Source: Halopseudomonas maritima
GTDB taxonomy: Bacteria; Pseudomonadota; Gammaproteobacteria; Pseudomonadales; Pseudomonadaceae
Reading direction: 5' to 3'
Assembly: GCF_021545785.1 (NCBI RefSeq)
Contig: NZ_CP079801.1
Location: forward strand, 868,001-932,000
Length of the DNA: 64,000 nucleotides
Part shown: one piece after another, positions 43,267 to 51,570 of the stretch
Numbering within the stretch: the first letter of the stretch is position 1
How the letters are laid out: each line of letters opens with the position of its first letter
Translations under genes and position numbers: made by a program
The notes under the pieces: generated by a model
What the model was told of the DNA's origin: nothing
What the model saw: the letters and a program-made list of their open reading frames with translations, nothing else
Databases searched by the model: none

Positions 43267-43313
43267 AAGAGAGCATGCGGAATTAATCAGTGCTTCCCAA
43301 GACAATAGCGGTG

Positions 43314-43955
43314 TCAGGGCGCCAAGCGCTCTCGCACCCAGCCGCCATCAACCAGACGATACCGCAGTCGATCATGCAGCCGGCTCGGACGACCCTGCCA
43401 GAATTCAATCAGGGTCGGCACCAGACGATACCCGCCCCAGTGCGGCGGACGTGGCGCTTCACTATCGGCGTACTGCTGCTGCACAGCGCCCAGACGTTGC
43501 TCCAGCACCTCTCGGCTGTCGATCACCTGGCTCTGTGGCGAAGCCCAGGCGCCGAGGCGGCTGCCCGCCGGACGGCTATGGAAGTAGGCGTCGGACTCCT
43601 CAGTACTGGCCTGCTCGACCGCTCCTTCGATACGCACCTGGCGCTCCAGGTCGTGCCACCAGAAGGTCATAGCGGCAGCCGGGCGGGCAGCCAGTTGCTG
43701 GCCTTTGGCACTCTGGTAGTTGGTGAAGAAAACAAAACCGCGCTCATCAAAGCCCTTGAGCAACAGCGTGCGCAGATGCGGCTGACCTTCACCGTCGACC
43801 GTTGCCAACATCATCGCGTTGGCTTCGGTGCTTTCCACTTCAACCGCCTGGGCAAACCACTGGCTGAACAGGGCAAAGGGTTCTGCAGGCGCCTGGGCTT
43901 CGGTGAGTCCGTCACGGGTGTAATCACGACGCAGGTCGGCAATGCTGGGTTTCAT
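43314..43955 (-). CDS. pdxH: Pyridoxamine 5'-phosphate oxidase PdxH
   Basis: The 213-aa FMN enzyme oxidises pyridoxamine and pyridoxine phosphate to pyridoxal phosphate. It shows RTLLLKGFDERGFVFFTNYQ, the FMN and substrate segment SRPAGSRLGAWASPQSQVI, and the closing RLHDRLRYR with WVRERLAP. ATG 43955 is chosen over a TTG 18 bp upstream because it begins the family-typical N-terminus and has GGAAA upstream. Only 16 bp separate its stop from the right end of the MITE. Confidence 0.95.
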   Translation of the reverse strand: MKPSIADLRRDYTRDGLTEAQAPAEPFALFSQWFAQAVEVESTEANAMMLATVDGEGQPHLRTLLLKGFDERGFVFFTNYQSAKGQQLAARPAAAMTFWWHDLERQVRIEGAVEQASTEESDAYFHSRPAGSRLGAWASPQSQVIDSREVLEQRLGAVQQQYADSEAPRPPHWGGYRLVPTLIEFWQGRPSRLHDRLRYRLVDGGWVRERLAP

Positions 43956-44032
43956 GGGGTCAGTTTCCGGCAATAGTGAGTCAATCTAGCGTAGCAAGCG
44001 GGGCGCGCCGCACCTTGACGCAGCGCAAGCTT

Positions 44033-45205
44033 TCAGTCGATCGCCTTGAGGCAGCGGTAAACCGCCTGGCTGAGCGCCACCGCGCGCGGGTCCATCAAGA
44101 CATAAGGGCCCATGGTGTTGGTCACGTAGCCAAAACCGACCTTGGCGTCCGGATCACAGAAGCCGAGCGAGCCGCCGGCGCCGGGGTGGCCAAAAGCGTT
44201 CTTGCCCATGCCAAAGCTGCCACCGGGGCCTTCGTGCTCCAGCATCACACCCAGGCCAAAGCGGGTCTGGCACAACAGGGTGTGATCCTCACCTGCGCTG
44301 TGTTCCTGCTGCATCTGCTTGACCAGGTCGGCATCAAGCAGGCTAACGCCACCTAGCTGACCGTCATGCGCCAGCAGCTGCCAGAAGCGCGCCAGCGAAC
44401 GGGCGTTGCCGGTGCCGTTGGCGGACAGGATATCGGCCTGCTGCCACTCGCGGCGGTTGGTGCTGGTCATCATGCTGGAGGGGTTACCAAAGGCCTTGGC
44501 GGTCATGCTGTCGGGCTGCCCCATAGCGCCAAACAGGCGGCGGGCACCCTCATCGCCGTACTGGTTGCGCAGGCGCGACACCGACGCGATACGCTCCAGG
44601 TCCTCATCCGGCACACCAACGAAGAAGTCCATGCCCAGCGGCCCGCAGATGCTGTCGGCAATCGCCTGGCCGGGGCGCTGGCCGGTCAGGCGGCGCAGCG
44701 GCTCACCCAGCAGCCAGGCGTAGGTGACGGGCGCGTAGCCGTGCTCATCGCCCGGCGTCCACCAGGGCTCTTGCGCGGCCAGCGCGGCGCTCATGGCGTC
44801 CCAATCGAACAGTGCTTCAGGCGGCAGGGTTTTGCTGACCGCAGATAAACCGGAGCGGTGGCTCAAAATCTGCCGCAGGGTGACCGCCTCTTTACCGGCC
44901 TGGGCAAATTCAGGCCAGACCGCCGCCAGCGGTGCGTCCAACTCCAGCTTGCCAGCAGCAACCTGCTGCAGCAGTGCGACGGCGCCGAGGGGTTTGGTGC
45001 AGGAGAACACGTTGACCAGGGTGTCCTGTTCCCAGACAGCCTGATTGTCCTTGTCGCGCACGCCCTGCCACAGGTCGAGAACGGTGTCGCCGCCAACGGT
45101 GACGCACAGCGCCGCACCGCGGGCCTGCTCATCCTGCTGTTGTTCAGCAAACAGCTCGCGTACTGACTCAAAGCGCGGATCAAAGTAACCCTGGATAGTG
45201 CTCAT
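44033..45205 (-). CDS. Beta-lactamase-fold serine hydrolase (EstB-like)
   Basis: The 390-aa protein has the class C/penicillin-binding fold with the S68-x-x-K71 motif (VFSCTKPLG), a Tyr motif in GYAPVTYAWLLGE and a C-terminal HPGAGGSLGFCDP in place of KTG. That combination fits family VIII esterases such as EstB and not a true resistance enzyme. No signal peptide is visible, so it is probably cytoplasmic. Adjacent ATGs at 45208 and 45205 are both possible; AAGGA upstream suits 45205 better. Confidence 0.87.
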   Translation of the reverse strand: MSTIQGYFDPRFESVRELFAEQQQDEQARGAALCVTVGGDTVLDLWQGVRDKDNQAVWEQDTLVNVFSCTKPLGAVALLQQVAAGKLELDAPLAAVWPEFAQAGKEAVTLRQILSHRSGLSAVSKTLPPEALFDWDAMSAALAAQEPWWTPGDEHGYAPVTYAWLLGEPLRRLTGQRPGQAIADSICGPLGMDFFVGVPDEDLERIASVSRLRNQYGDEGARRLFGAMGQPDSMTAKAFGNPSSMMTSTNRREWQQADILSANGTGNARSLARFWQLLAHDGQLGGVSLLDADLVKQMQQEHSAGEDHTLLCQTRFGLGVMLEHEGPGGSFGMGKNAFGHPGAGGSLGFCDPDAKVGFGYVTNTMGPYVLMDPRAVALSQAVYRCLKAID

Positions 45206-45310
45206 CATGCGTTCCTTGTTGTCTTGTTTCTGCCCATTTAACCGAAGCCGTCGGCCCTCGACAGCCATTATCAGTGCGCCTTTCGACAGGCAATCGTTCC
45301 GGCTGATAGC

Positions 45311-47446
45311 TCAGTCAATCTCGCGGCGAAACGGCGGCAGCGCGTTGAGAATCGCCTTGCCGTAGCGCTGGGTTACCAGCCGGCGGTCCAGCACCGTCAC
45401 CGTGCCGCGGTCGCTTTCGGTACGCAGCAGACGGCCGCAGGCTTGAATCAGCCGCAAGCTGGCATCCGGTACGGCAATTTCCATAAACGGGTTGCGGCCG
45501 TTCTTTTCAATCCATTCGGCCAGCGCCGCTTCGACCGGATCATCCGGCACCGCAAAGGGGATCTTGGCGATCACTACGTGCTCGCAGTACTTGCCGGGCA
45601 GATCGACGCCCTCGGCAAAGCTCGCCAAACCGAAGATGACACTGGGCTGGCCATCATCCACCTGCTTGCGGTGCTGGCGAATCAGCTCCTGCTTGGACAA
45701 ATCGCCCTGCACCAGTACCCGCTGGCGGAATTCTGCCGGCACACCGGAAAACACCTCCAGCATCTGCTTGCGCGAGGAAAACAACACCAGGCTACCGCGC
45801 TCATCCGCCAGAATATCCGGCAGGTGTTCGACAATCGCAGCGGTGTGCCCCGTACTGTCGCGCGGGTCAGCCCCGTAGTTGGGAACACGCAGCAAACCGG
45901 CCTCAGCATGTTTGAAGGGGCTGGGCGCCAGCGTGCACACCGCGCTGCGTGGCAGGCCGGCGCGGTGACTGAAGCGGTCAAACTTGCCCAACGCGGTCAG
46001 CGTGGCGGAGGTAGCAAGCGCCGCAAAGGCCGGATTCCACAGGTACTGGCGCAGGGTGTCAGCGGCCAGAATCGGGCTGACATGCACCTCGATGTCGCCG
46101 TTGTCGGTCAAGGTCAGCCAACGCGCCGTCGGCGGCTTGCCTTCCGGGTCCTGCAGGCAGAACTGGGTCCACAGGGTCCAGTTGGCTTCGGCGCGGGCCT
46201 GCAGGGCGCCGAACAGCGGATACCATTCCTCTGCCTGGGCCTCGGACACACCGATGGTGGTCTCACCGTCCATCGCCTCCTTGAGCATGTCGACAATGCG
46301 TTGCAGCTGGTCGCTCAAACGGCCAAAGCCGGCCTTGAGTTCCATGCCCATGTCGCAGAGCTCCTGCGGCACCTCGCCGTGTTCAAAGCGGTACTGCGGC
46401 CGGATATTGCCGCCCAGGTCTTCGGCACTGGCAAAGTCGGCAACATCACCCAGCGCCTGCTGCATGAATTGCTGATGTGGCTTGAGGTCACGGGCGGTGA
46501 CCGGGGTCTGCTCCAGCACCCGGCCCAGGTCGCCCGGCAGCGGGTGCTGAGCCAGCAGCTTGCTGAGGTTCTTGTCGATCTGATCGAGCCAGTCGGCGGT
46601 CGCGTGCAGGCGGGTGTTGTGGGCAAAGTGGCCGATCGCCTTGTCCGGCAGGTGGTGCGCCTCATCAAATACATAAAGGCTGTCGCGCGGGTCCGGCAGA
46701 ATTGCGCCGCCACCCAGCGCCAGATCCGCCAGCACCAGGTCGTGGTTAGTGACGATGACATCAACCTTCTGCACGCCCTCGCGGGCCTTGTAGAACACAC
46801 ATTGCTGAAAGTGACCGCAGCGGCGGTTACTGCACTGAATATGGTCGGTAGTCAGGCGTGACCAGTCCTGGTCCTCCAGCGCCTCAGGCCAGGAGTCGCG
46901 TTCGCCGTCCCACTTGTTGCCACCCAGTGCTTCAACCATGCGGGTGTAGAGCTTGAGGCCGGCCTCATCCACATCGATACGAAAGCCGTCTTCGGCAAAC
47001 ATCTGCTGCTGGTCGGCCATGGACTGGTTTTCGCGCAGCAGGTTGTCCAGCTTGGCCAGACAGACGTAGCGTCCGCGCCCCTTAGCCAGCGAAAAACCGA
47101 ACTTGAGACCGGAGTTACGCAGGATATCCGGCAGATCCTTGAGCACGATCTGCTCCTGCAGCGCCACCGTAGCCGTGGAGATAACCAGGGGCTTGCCGAG
47201 GTGACGGGCAATGGGAATCGCCGCCAGACAGTAGGCCACCGTCTTGCCGGTGCCGGTGCCGGCCTCGATAACCGCCACGGCCGGATCACCGTCACGATGG
47301 CCTTCGTCGTCCAGCGCGACGTTGCCGAAGACCTTGGCGACCTCGGCAATCATCACCCGCTGGCCGTAACGCGGCTTCAGCGACTTGTTTTCCAGGAAGG
47401 TGCGGTAGGCCGTCTGGATCTGGCCTTTGAGTTCATCGTTCAGCAT
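45311..47446 (-). CDS. dinG: ATP-dependent DNA helicase DinG
   Basis: The 711-aa superfamily 2 (XPD-like) helicase has Walker A EAGTGTGKTVA (about residue 61-71) and DEAH box VFDEAHHLPD. Four cysteines hold the Fe-S cluster, one in RYVCLAK and three in CSNRRCGHFQQC. Motif VI is visible as IQACGRLLRTESDRGTV. DinG unwinds R-loops and D-loops and helps forks pass transcription. I saw no LexA box ahead of it. Confidence 0.95.
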   Translation of the reverse strand: MLNDELKGQIQTAYRTFLENKSLKPRYGQRVMIAEVAKVFGNVALDDEGHRDGDPAVAVIEAGTGTGKTVAYCLAAIPIARHLGKPLVISTATVALQEQIVLKDLPDILRNSGLKFGFSLAKGRGRYVCLAKLDNLLRENQSMADQQQMFAEDGFRIDVDEAGLKLYTRMVEALGGNKWDGERDSWPEALEDQDWSRLTTDHIQCSNRRCGHFQQCVFYKAREGVQKVDVIVTNHDLVLADLALGGGAILPDPRDSLYVFDEAHHLPDKAIGHFAHNTRLHATADWLDQIDKNLSKLLAQHPLPGDLGRVLEQTPVTARDLKPHQQFMQQALGDVADFASAEDLGGNIRPQYRFEHGEVPQELCDMGMELKAGFGRLSDQLQRIVDMLKEAMDGETTIGVSEAQAEEWYPLFGALQARAEANWTLWTQFCLQDPEGKPPTARWLTLTDNGDIEVHVSPILAADTLRQYLWNPAFAALATSATLTALGKFDRFSHRAGLPRSAVCTLAPSPFKHAEAGLLRVPNYGADPRDSTGHTAAIVEHLPDILADERGSLVLFSSRKQMLEVFSGVPAEFRQRVLVQGDLSKQELIRQHRKQVDDGQPSVIFGLASFAEGVDLPGKYCEHVVIAKIPFAVPDDPVEAALAEWIEKNGRNPFMEIAVPDASLRLIQACGRLLRTESDRGTVTVLDRRLVTQRYGKAILNALPPFRREID

Positions 47447-47570
47447 GCGGGCTCCGGATCAGCCGGCGATGATACCATCCAACGCCCCTCAGCTGGACCG
47501 CCGGCGCTTGCATCAGTACCGGCCAGCCCCTAACCTGCTGCGCTCCACCTGATCACAGCGAAGCCACACC

Positions 47571-48056
47571 ATGAGCGCCACGCCGACGTCCGCCCTGCTA
47601 GGCATTCTGCAGCACTACAGCCCCGCCAGCGTACTCTGCGTCAGCCGCAGCCAGATTCCGGCCATTGCGGCCTGGCATGAGCAGCATGCCGATTGCCAGA
47701 TCAGCAGCGCCAGCGAGGTGCCGCTGAGCGATGAGCTGCGCAACCAGCGCTACGACCTGGCGATTGTCGCCGACCAGCTGGAGCACTTGGACAAGCGCAC
47801 CGCCACCGAGCTGCTGGCCGGGCTGCGCAACCTGTCGGCCAGCCGCATCGCCGTGCTGGTAGATACCGAGCGCGCGACCGAGTGGCAGGAGAACGACTTC
47901 TTTGCCCTGGCCCTGCAGCGCCGTGCACGCTTCAGCCAGGATGGCCAGAGCCTGACCCTCTACAGCTACGATCTGGCCGAATACAAGAACGTGCCCGACT
48001 GGCTCAACTCCAAATACTGGGCCAACCCCGAGATGTTCGACAAATACTGGTGGTAA
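47571..48056 (+). CDS. DUF6231-like conserved protein
   Basis: The 161-aa cytoplasmic protein has no signal or spans. It contains LRNQRYDLAIVADQLEHLDK, which resembles part of a methyltransferase-like Rossmann fold without an obvious SAM-binding glycine loop, and a Trp/Tyr-rich end (PDWLNSKYWANPEMFDKYWW). The family is found mainly in Pseudomonas relatives and is of unknown function. The ychJ-like gene follows after 5 bp, so the two are probably one unit. It is divergent from dinG. Confidence 0.75.
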   Translation: MSATPTSALLGILQHYSPASVLCVSRSQIPAIAAWHEQHADCQISSASEVPLSDELRNQRYDLAIVADQLEHLDKRTATELLAGLRNLSASRIAVLVDTERATEWQENDFFALALQRRARFSQDGQSLTLYSYDLAEYKNVPDWLNSKYWANPEMFDKYWW

Positions 48057-48061
48057 CGGCG

Positions 48062-48535
48062 ATGACCCTAGACGCTATACAGCCCTGCCCATGCGGCAGC
48101 ACCAGCCACTACGGCGACTGCTGCCAGCCCTTGCATCAGGGCGCCGCTGCGCCCACTGCCGAGCGCCTGATGCGCTCACGTTACTGTGCCTACACGCTGG
48201 GGTTGATCGACTATCTGGTTGCCACCACAGTCCCTGCGCAGCAGTCGCAGCTGGCGGTCGAGGCCATGCGTCAGTGGAGTGAACAAAGCCGCTGGCTGGG
48301 CCTGACGGTAGAAAGCTTTCAGCAGTTGCCGGGCGCCAGCACGGCGCAGGTCACCTTTGTGGCCCGCTGGCAGGACCTGGACGGCAGCGCCCAGCGTCAT
48401 AGAGAGTGTTCGGATTTCAGGCTGATTGCAGGGCGCTGGTACTTTCTGGACCCTAATCACCCGTTCAAGGCTGGCCGCAACGAACCCTGCCCCTGCGGCT
48501 CAGGGCGCAAATTCAAGCAGTGCTGTGCCCGTTAG
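48062..48535 (+). CDS. YchJ-family protein with two SEC-C motifs
   Basis: The 157-aa protein has a metal-binding SEC-C motif at each end: PCPCGSTSHYGDCC (cysteines 9, 11, 20 and 21) and PCPCGSGRKFKQCC. In SecA the SEC-C motif binds zinc and contacts SecB or the ribosome; YchJ itself is not characterised. The central part (NTF2-like, LMRSRYCAYTLGLIDYLVAT) is the UPF0225 core. Confidence 0.9.
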   Translation: MTLDAIQPCPCGSTSHYGDCCQPLHQGAAAPTAERLMRSRYCAYTLGLIDYLVATTVPAQQSQLAVEAMRQWSEQSRWLGLTVESFQQLPGASTAQVTFVARWQDLDGSAQRHRECSDFRLIAGRWYFLDPNHPFKAGRNEPCPCGSGRKFKQCCAR

Positions 48536-48569
48536 CAGGTGATCAGGCTGCGGACTGCTGCCCGCTCTT

Positions 48570-49124
48570 TCATTCTTCGCTGAGTTTAAGGTGATCGGTG
48601 TTGGGCACCTGCGCGGTATCGTCCTTTTTCAGCTCACCCATGTCACTGCCCACTGGCGCAAGGCTCAGTGCAGACAGGTCGATGGGCAACGGCGTGAAGG
48701 CGTCGTACTCATCCTGCATGTCGGCGCCCAGTGGAGCGATATCCAGATCAGGCGCCTCGACATCACTGAAGGCGGCCATAAACTCATCACGTGGTACCAA
48801 AGGGCTGCTGGCGGGCGGGCGCTCTGCCGCCGGCGCCGGCTGCGCCGCAGGCTCTGGCTGCGCCGGCGCGGCTGGTGGCACGTCGGCTGCCGGCCCGTCC
48901 ATCGGCACGATGCTGCACTGGGCGCCGGCGCGCTCCAGCGCGATCCGGTACTTCTCGGCCGCCACCTGATCCAGTCCCTGCTTGATCACGATTCGACGAC
49001 CGGAAAATAGTGCGTCCAGTTGACTGCCCGAGACCTGAAACAGCTTGCCGACGTTCGCCCGCACCTGTTCCGGCGCTGCGCCGGCTTGCACCTGGCCTTG
49101 AAAAACCACCTCGAAACGGGTCAT
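48570..49124 (-). CDS. Hypothetical protein with small N-terminal domain and disordered tail
   Basis: The 184-aa protein has a folded N-terminal region of about 75 residues (FEVVFQGQVQAGAAPEQVRA, then LFSGRRIVIKQGLDQVAAEK). I recognise it as a recurrent module found ahead of membrane domains in other proteobacterial proteins, but cannot name its function. A Pro/Ala-rich low-complexity linker (residues 80-108) and an acidic tail follow. No signal peptide. Confidence 0.7.
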   Translation of the reverse strand: MTRFEVVFQGQVQAGAAPEQVRANVGKLFQVSGSQLDALFSGRRIVIKQGLDQVAAEKYRIALERAGAQCSIVPMDGPAADVPPAAPAQPEPAAQPAPAAERPPASSPLVPRDEFMAAFSDVEAPDLDIAPLGADMQDEYDAFTPLPIDLSALSLAPVGSDMGELKKDDTAQVPNTDHLKLSEE

Positions 49125-49222
49125 CTTGTCACTCCCTGAACATCAATCAGGGTTAGTATGGTCGCAGCCGGGCTGCACGACAACTCCACACACAAGGCAG
49201 CCGGCACAGGAGAGGGGACGCA

Positions 49223-49693
49223 ATGAGCGTGCGGGTGCTGGGGGTAATAACGCTGCTGTACTGCGCGCTGCTGCAAGGCTGCGCGGTATTCAGCCCGTCC
49301 TATACCAAGCCGGATGTCAGTCTGGCGAATGTCGAGATGCTCAAATCCAACCTGTGGGAGCAGTCCTTCCGGCTCAAGTTGCGAGTCGACAACCCCAACG
49401 AGCGGGTGCTGCCGATTCGCGGCATGCAATATCAGGTGTATCTCAACGGCATGAAGCTGGCCACCGGCGTCAGCGACAACCGCTTTGACGTACCGCCCTA
49501 CGGCACCTCCTATTTTGAGCTGGAAGTACGCTCCAACCTGTGGCGCCACCTGGCCGATCTGGTCAAACTGGTGGATAAACAACAGCCCGTCGACTACCGT
49601 ATCGACGGCCATATCCGCACCGGCCTGTGGCTGGCGCCGAGCATTAACCTGAAAGAAGAAGGGACGCTAGATCCCGCGCAACTGAGTTTCTGA
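49223..49693 (+). CDS. LEA type 2 family lipoprotein
   Basis: The 156-aa lipoprotein has lipobox ALLQGC (C20). The mature domain (KSNLWEQSFRLKLRVDNPNE, then VDYRIDGHIRTGLW) is the LEA14/WHy beta-sandwich found in desiccation-related proteins; a structural or stress role in the envelope is inferred. AGGAGAGGGG lies ahead of the start. The DUF2489 gene follows after 5 bp. Confidence 0.86.
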   Translation: MSVRVLGVITLLYCALLQGCAVFSPSYTKPDVSLANVEMLKSNLWEQSFRLKLRVDNPNERVLPIRGMQYQVYLNGMKLATGVSDNRFDVPPYGTSYFELEVRSNLWRHLADLVKLVDKQQPVDYRIDGHIRTGLWLAPSINLKEEGTLDPAQLSF

Positions 49694-49698
49694 ATCCG

Positions 49699-50139
49699 AT
49701 GCAAACCCATCACTGGCTGCTGCTGGCAGGCGGCCTGATTATCCTGCTGCTGGGCGTCTACGCCCTGATTCTCTGGCGCCGCGTCTGGCGTCAACAAGCC
49801 GAACGACTCAACGCCCTGAACGCGCGCAATGACCGCCTGGGTGATGACATTCGCATCATCGCCCAGAGCCTGCTGGACAAGCAGGTGCCGATGATTGAAG
49901 GGGCAATTCGCCTGAAGGTGCTGCTGGACAACTATGAGGGGCCGCGCAACGCTGCGCTGGATGTGTCCATCCTCGAGCTGATCTACGACCAGACTGCCCA
50001 CATTCCTACCCATCAGGGCTGGAAGGATCTGAGTCGCGCAGAGCGCAAGCTGCACCTGCGACTGATGGACACCCTGGAGCGGGACCACCGCGAAGAAGTA
50101 GAAGCCGCCGCCCGCGCGCTCAGCAACGGGCCGGGCTGA
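49699..50139 (+). CDS. DUF2489 membrane-anchored protein
   Basis: The 146-aa protein has one N-terminal span (WLLLAGGLIILLLGVYALIL) and a helical cytoplasmic domain containing DDIRIIAQSLLDKQVPMIEG, the DUF2489 pattern. Function unknown. It is co-transcribed with the LEA-type lipoprotein by spacing and is followed by a strong bidirectional hairpin. Confidence 0.84.
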   Translation: MQTHHWLLLAGGLIILLLGVYALILWRRVWRQQAERLNALNARNDRLGDDIRIIAQSLLDKQVPMIEGAIRLKVLLDNYEGPRNAALDVSILELIYDQTAHIPTHQGWKDLSRAERKLHLRLMDTLERDHREEVEAAARALSNGPG

Positions 50140-50150
50140 CACAGCCAACC

Positions 50151-50181
50151 AGGGCCGCCGCATGCGTGGTGCGGCGGCCCT
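50151..50181. terminator. 12-bp hairpin between DUF2489 and SDR genes
   Basis: AGGGCCGCCGCA and its complement TGCGGCGGCCCT flank a 7-nt loop. It ends both convergent genes; there is no T-run. Confidence 0.6.
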
Positions 50182-50191
50182 GCTACAGCGA

Positions 50192-50974
50192 TCAGACGAC
50201 CGAGTTACCGCCGTCGACGGCCATCGCCTGGCCGGTGACATGGCGCGACATTTCGGTCGCGAAGAAGACCGCCGCGCCCTTGATGTCTTCGTCACCACCG
50301 ATACGTCCCAGCGGGGTGCCTTCCTTGATCATCTCACTGACCTTGTCCAAACCTTTGGCCAGCTTGGTCGGGAAGTAACCCGGGCAGATCGCGTTGACGT
50401 TGATGTTGTAGCGGCCCCACTCGCCAGCCAGCGCGCGCGTCAGGTTGATCGCAGCCGCCTTGGAGGTGTTGTAGGCCGAGGTGAACACGCCGGAGTTGGC
50501 GCGGTTACCCTTGAAGCCCGCGATAGAGGCAATGTTGATGATCTTGCCGGATTGGCGCGGAATCATGAAACGGCGCGCCACTTCCTGGGCGACCAGGAAG
50601 CACACATCAACGTTCAACGTCATGACCTTCTGCCAGCCTTCATAGCTGTGCTCTTCGGCCGGCTGGCCCCAGGTGGTGCCGGCGTTATTGACCAGCACGT
50701 CAACGGTGCCAAAAGCGGCTTCACAGGCGTCAACCAGGGTCTTGACCGGGTTGCTGTCCAGCTTGCCCAGGTCGCAGGCGATGCCAGCGGCTTCGACACC
50801 CTGACCTTTCAGCTCCGCAACTACCGCCTCGATTTCAGCAGCGTTGCGTGCACTGATAAACACCTTGGCGCCCAGCTCGCCAAAGGCTTCAGCCATCTGC
50901 AGGCCGAGGCCCTTGGTGCCGCCGGTGATCAGCGCAACCTTGCCGCTCAGATCGAACATTTGCTTGACGCTCAT
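50192..50974 (-). CDS. SDR-family oxidoreductase (RhlG / gluconate 5-dehydrogenase-like)
   Basis: The 260-aa short-chain dehydrogenase has LITGGTKGLGLQMAEAFGEL, the NNAG motif (LVNNAGTTWGQPAEE), Ser in IASIAGFKGN and Tyr-x3-Lys in SAYNTSKAA. It ends in TGQAMAVDGGNSVV. The sequence is of the type annotated as RhlG or gluconate 5-dehydrogenase; the true substrate is open. AGGAG precedes the start. Confidence 0.87.
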   Translation of the reverse strand: MSVKQMFDLSGKVALITGGTKGLGLQMAEAFGELGAKVFISARNAAEIEAVVAELKGQGVEAAGIACDLGKLDSNPVKTLVDACEAAFGTVDVLVNNAGTTWGQPAEEHSYEGWQKVMTLNVDVCFLVAQEVARRFMIPRQSGKIINIASIAGFKGNRANSGVFTSAYNTSKAAAINLTRALAGEWGRYNINVNAICPGYFPTKLAKGLDKVSEMIKEGTPLGRIGGDEDIKGAAVFFATEMSRHVTGQAMAVDGGNSVV

Positions 50975-51117
50975 GTGAACTCCTAATTAACGATGCAATA
51001 AATGACCGTACCATCATAATCACTGCACTACCCCGCCACCGACCATCAGTGACGCGGGTGATATGCCGCTACACTCAGGTGTTATCATGCGCGCCCCATC
51101 GACCAGCGAGCACCCCC

Positions 51118-51570
51118 ATGGCAGAACACGACTTTCGCCGCACGGCATTCAACCCGTCACACACCCTGATCGAGTGCCGCACCCTGGGCGCCGGGCTGTT
51201 TCAGGTGACCGGGCAAGGTGGCGGTGTGCGCTCTGGCGACATGCTGATCTGCACGGTAAAGGGTAGCCAGGATTTACCGATGCGCCTTGAGGTAGACAAG
51301 ATTCGCTACCTGATCAACCCGCCGGGCCAATGGACCGCCTCTGCCCGCGGCCCGGATCTGCGCGGCCAGAGCGTGCTGGGCTGGTCCATTACCTGTGATG
51401 AATGCGGCCGCGAACAGCCTTTTGAATTTCTTGCCGCCGACCGCGACGACCTGAACGCGCGCACCGCCAAAGCGGTTGCGCGCATCAGCGAGCTGGGCTG
51501 GCAGCCGCGGGGCGACAATCATCTATGCCCAGCCTGCGCAAAATCGGCCGCTGCGCCTAAAACAGACTGA
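51118..51570 (+). CDS. Conserved protein with C-terminal zinc-ribbon-like cysteines
   Basis: The 150-aa protein has paired cysteines CDECG (about residue 102) and CPAC (about residue 140), which could bind zinc. The N-terminal part is beta-rich (MLICTVKGSQDLPMRLEVDK). I do not recognise the family. The start at 51118 was chosen because it is the closest in-frame ATG to the conserved-looking region; ribosome binding is weak. Its end overlaps dinB by 14 bp. Confidence 0.7.
   Translation: MAEHDFRRTAFNPSHTLIECRTLGAGLFQVTGQGGGVRSGDMLICTVKGSQDLPMRLEVDKIRYLINPPGQWTASARGPDLRGQSVLGWSITCDECGREQPFEFLAADRDDLNARTAKAVARISELGWQPRGDNHLCPACAKSAAAPKTD

Larger units (their letters stand above)
43008..43297. 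mobile_element. 290-bp MITE-like element with 4-bp target duplication
   Basis: Both ends carry GGAAGCACTGATTAATTCC as inverted repeats, perfect over 19 bp and extending to about 33 bp with two mismatches and one indel (the right arm reads inward from 43297). CAAG stands on each side (43004-43007 and 43298-43301), as a 4-bp target duplication. There is no transposase frame. Inside are two large hairpins (43044-43130 and 43145-43266). It fills most of the gap between the SDR and pdxH genes. GG-starting ends with 4-bp duplications occur in some IS5-family elements, but I cannot name the parent. Confidence 0.85.

Noticed and set aside
44033..45205. Beta-lactam resistance gene
   Set aside because: It has SxxK but HPGAGGS in place of KTG and no signal peptide, so an esterase of family VIII is more likely.
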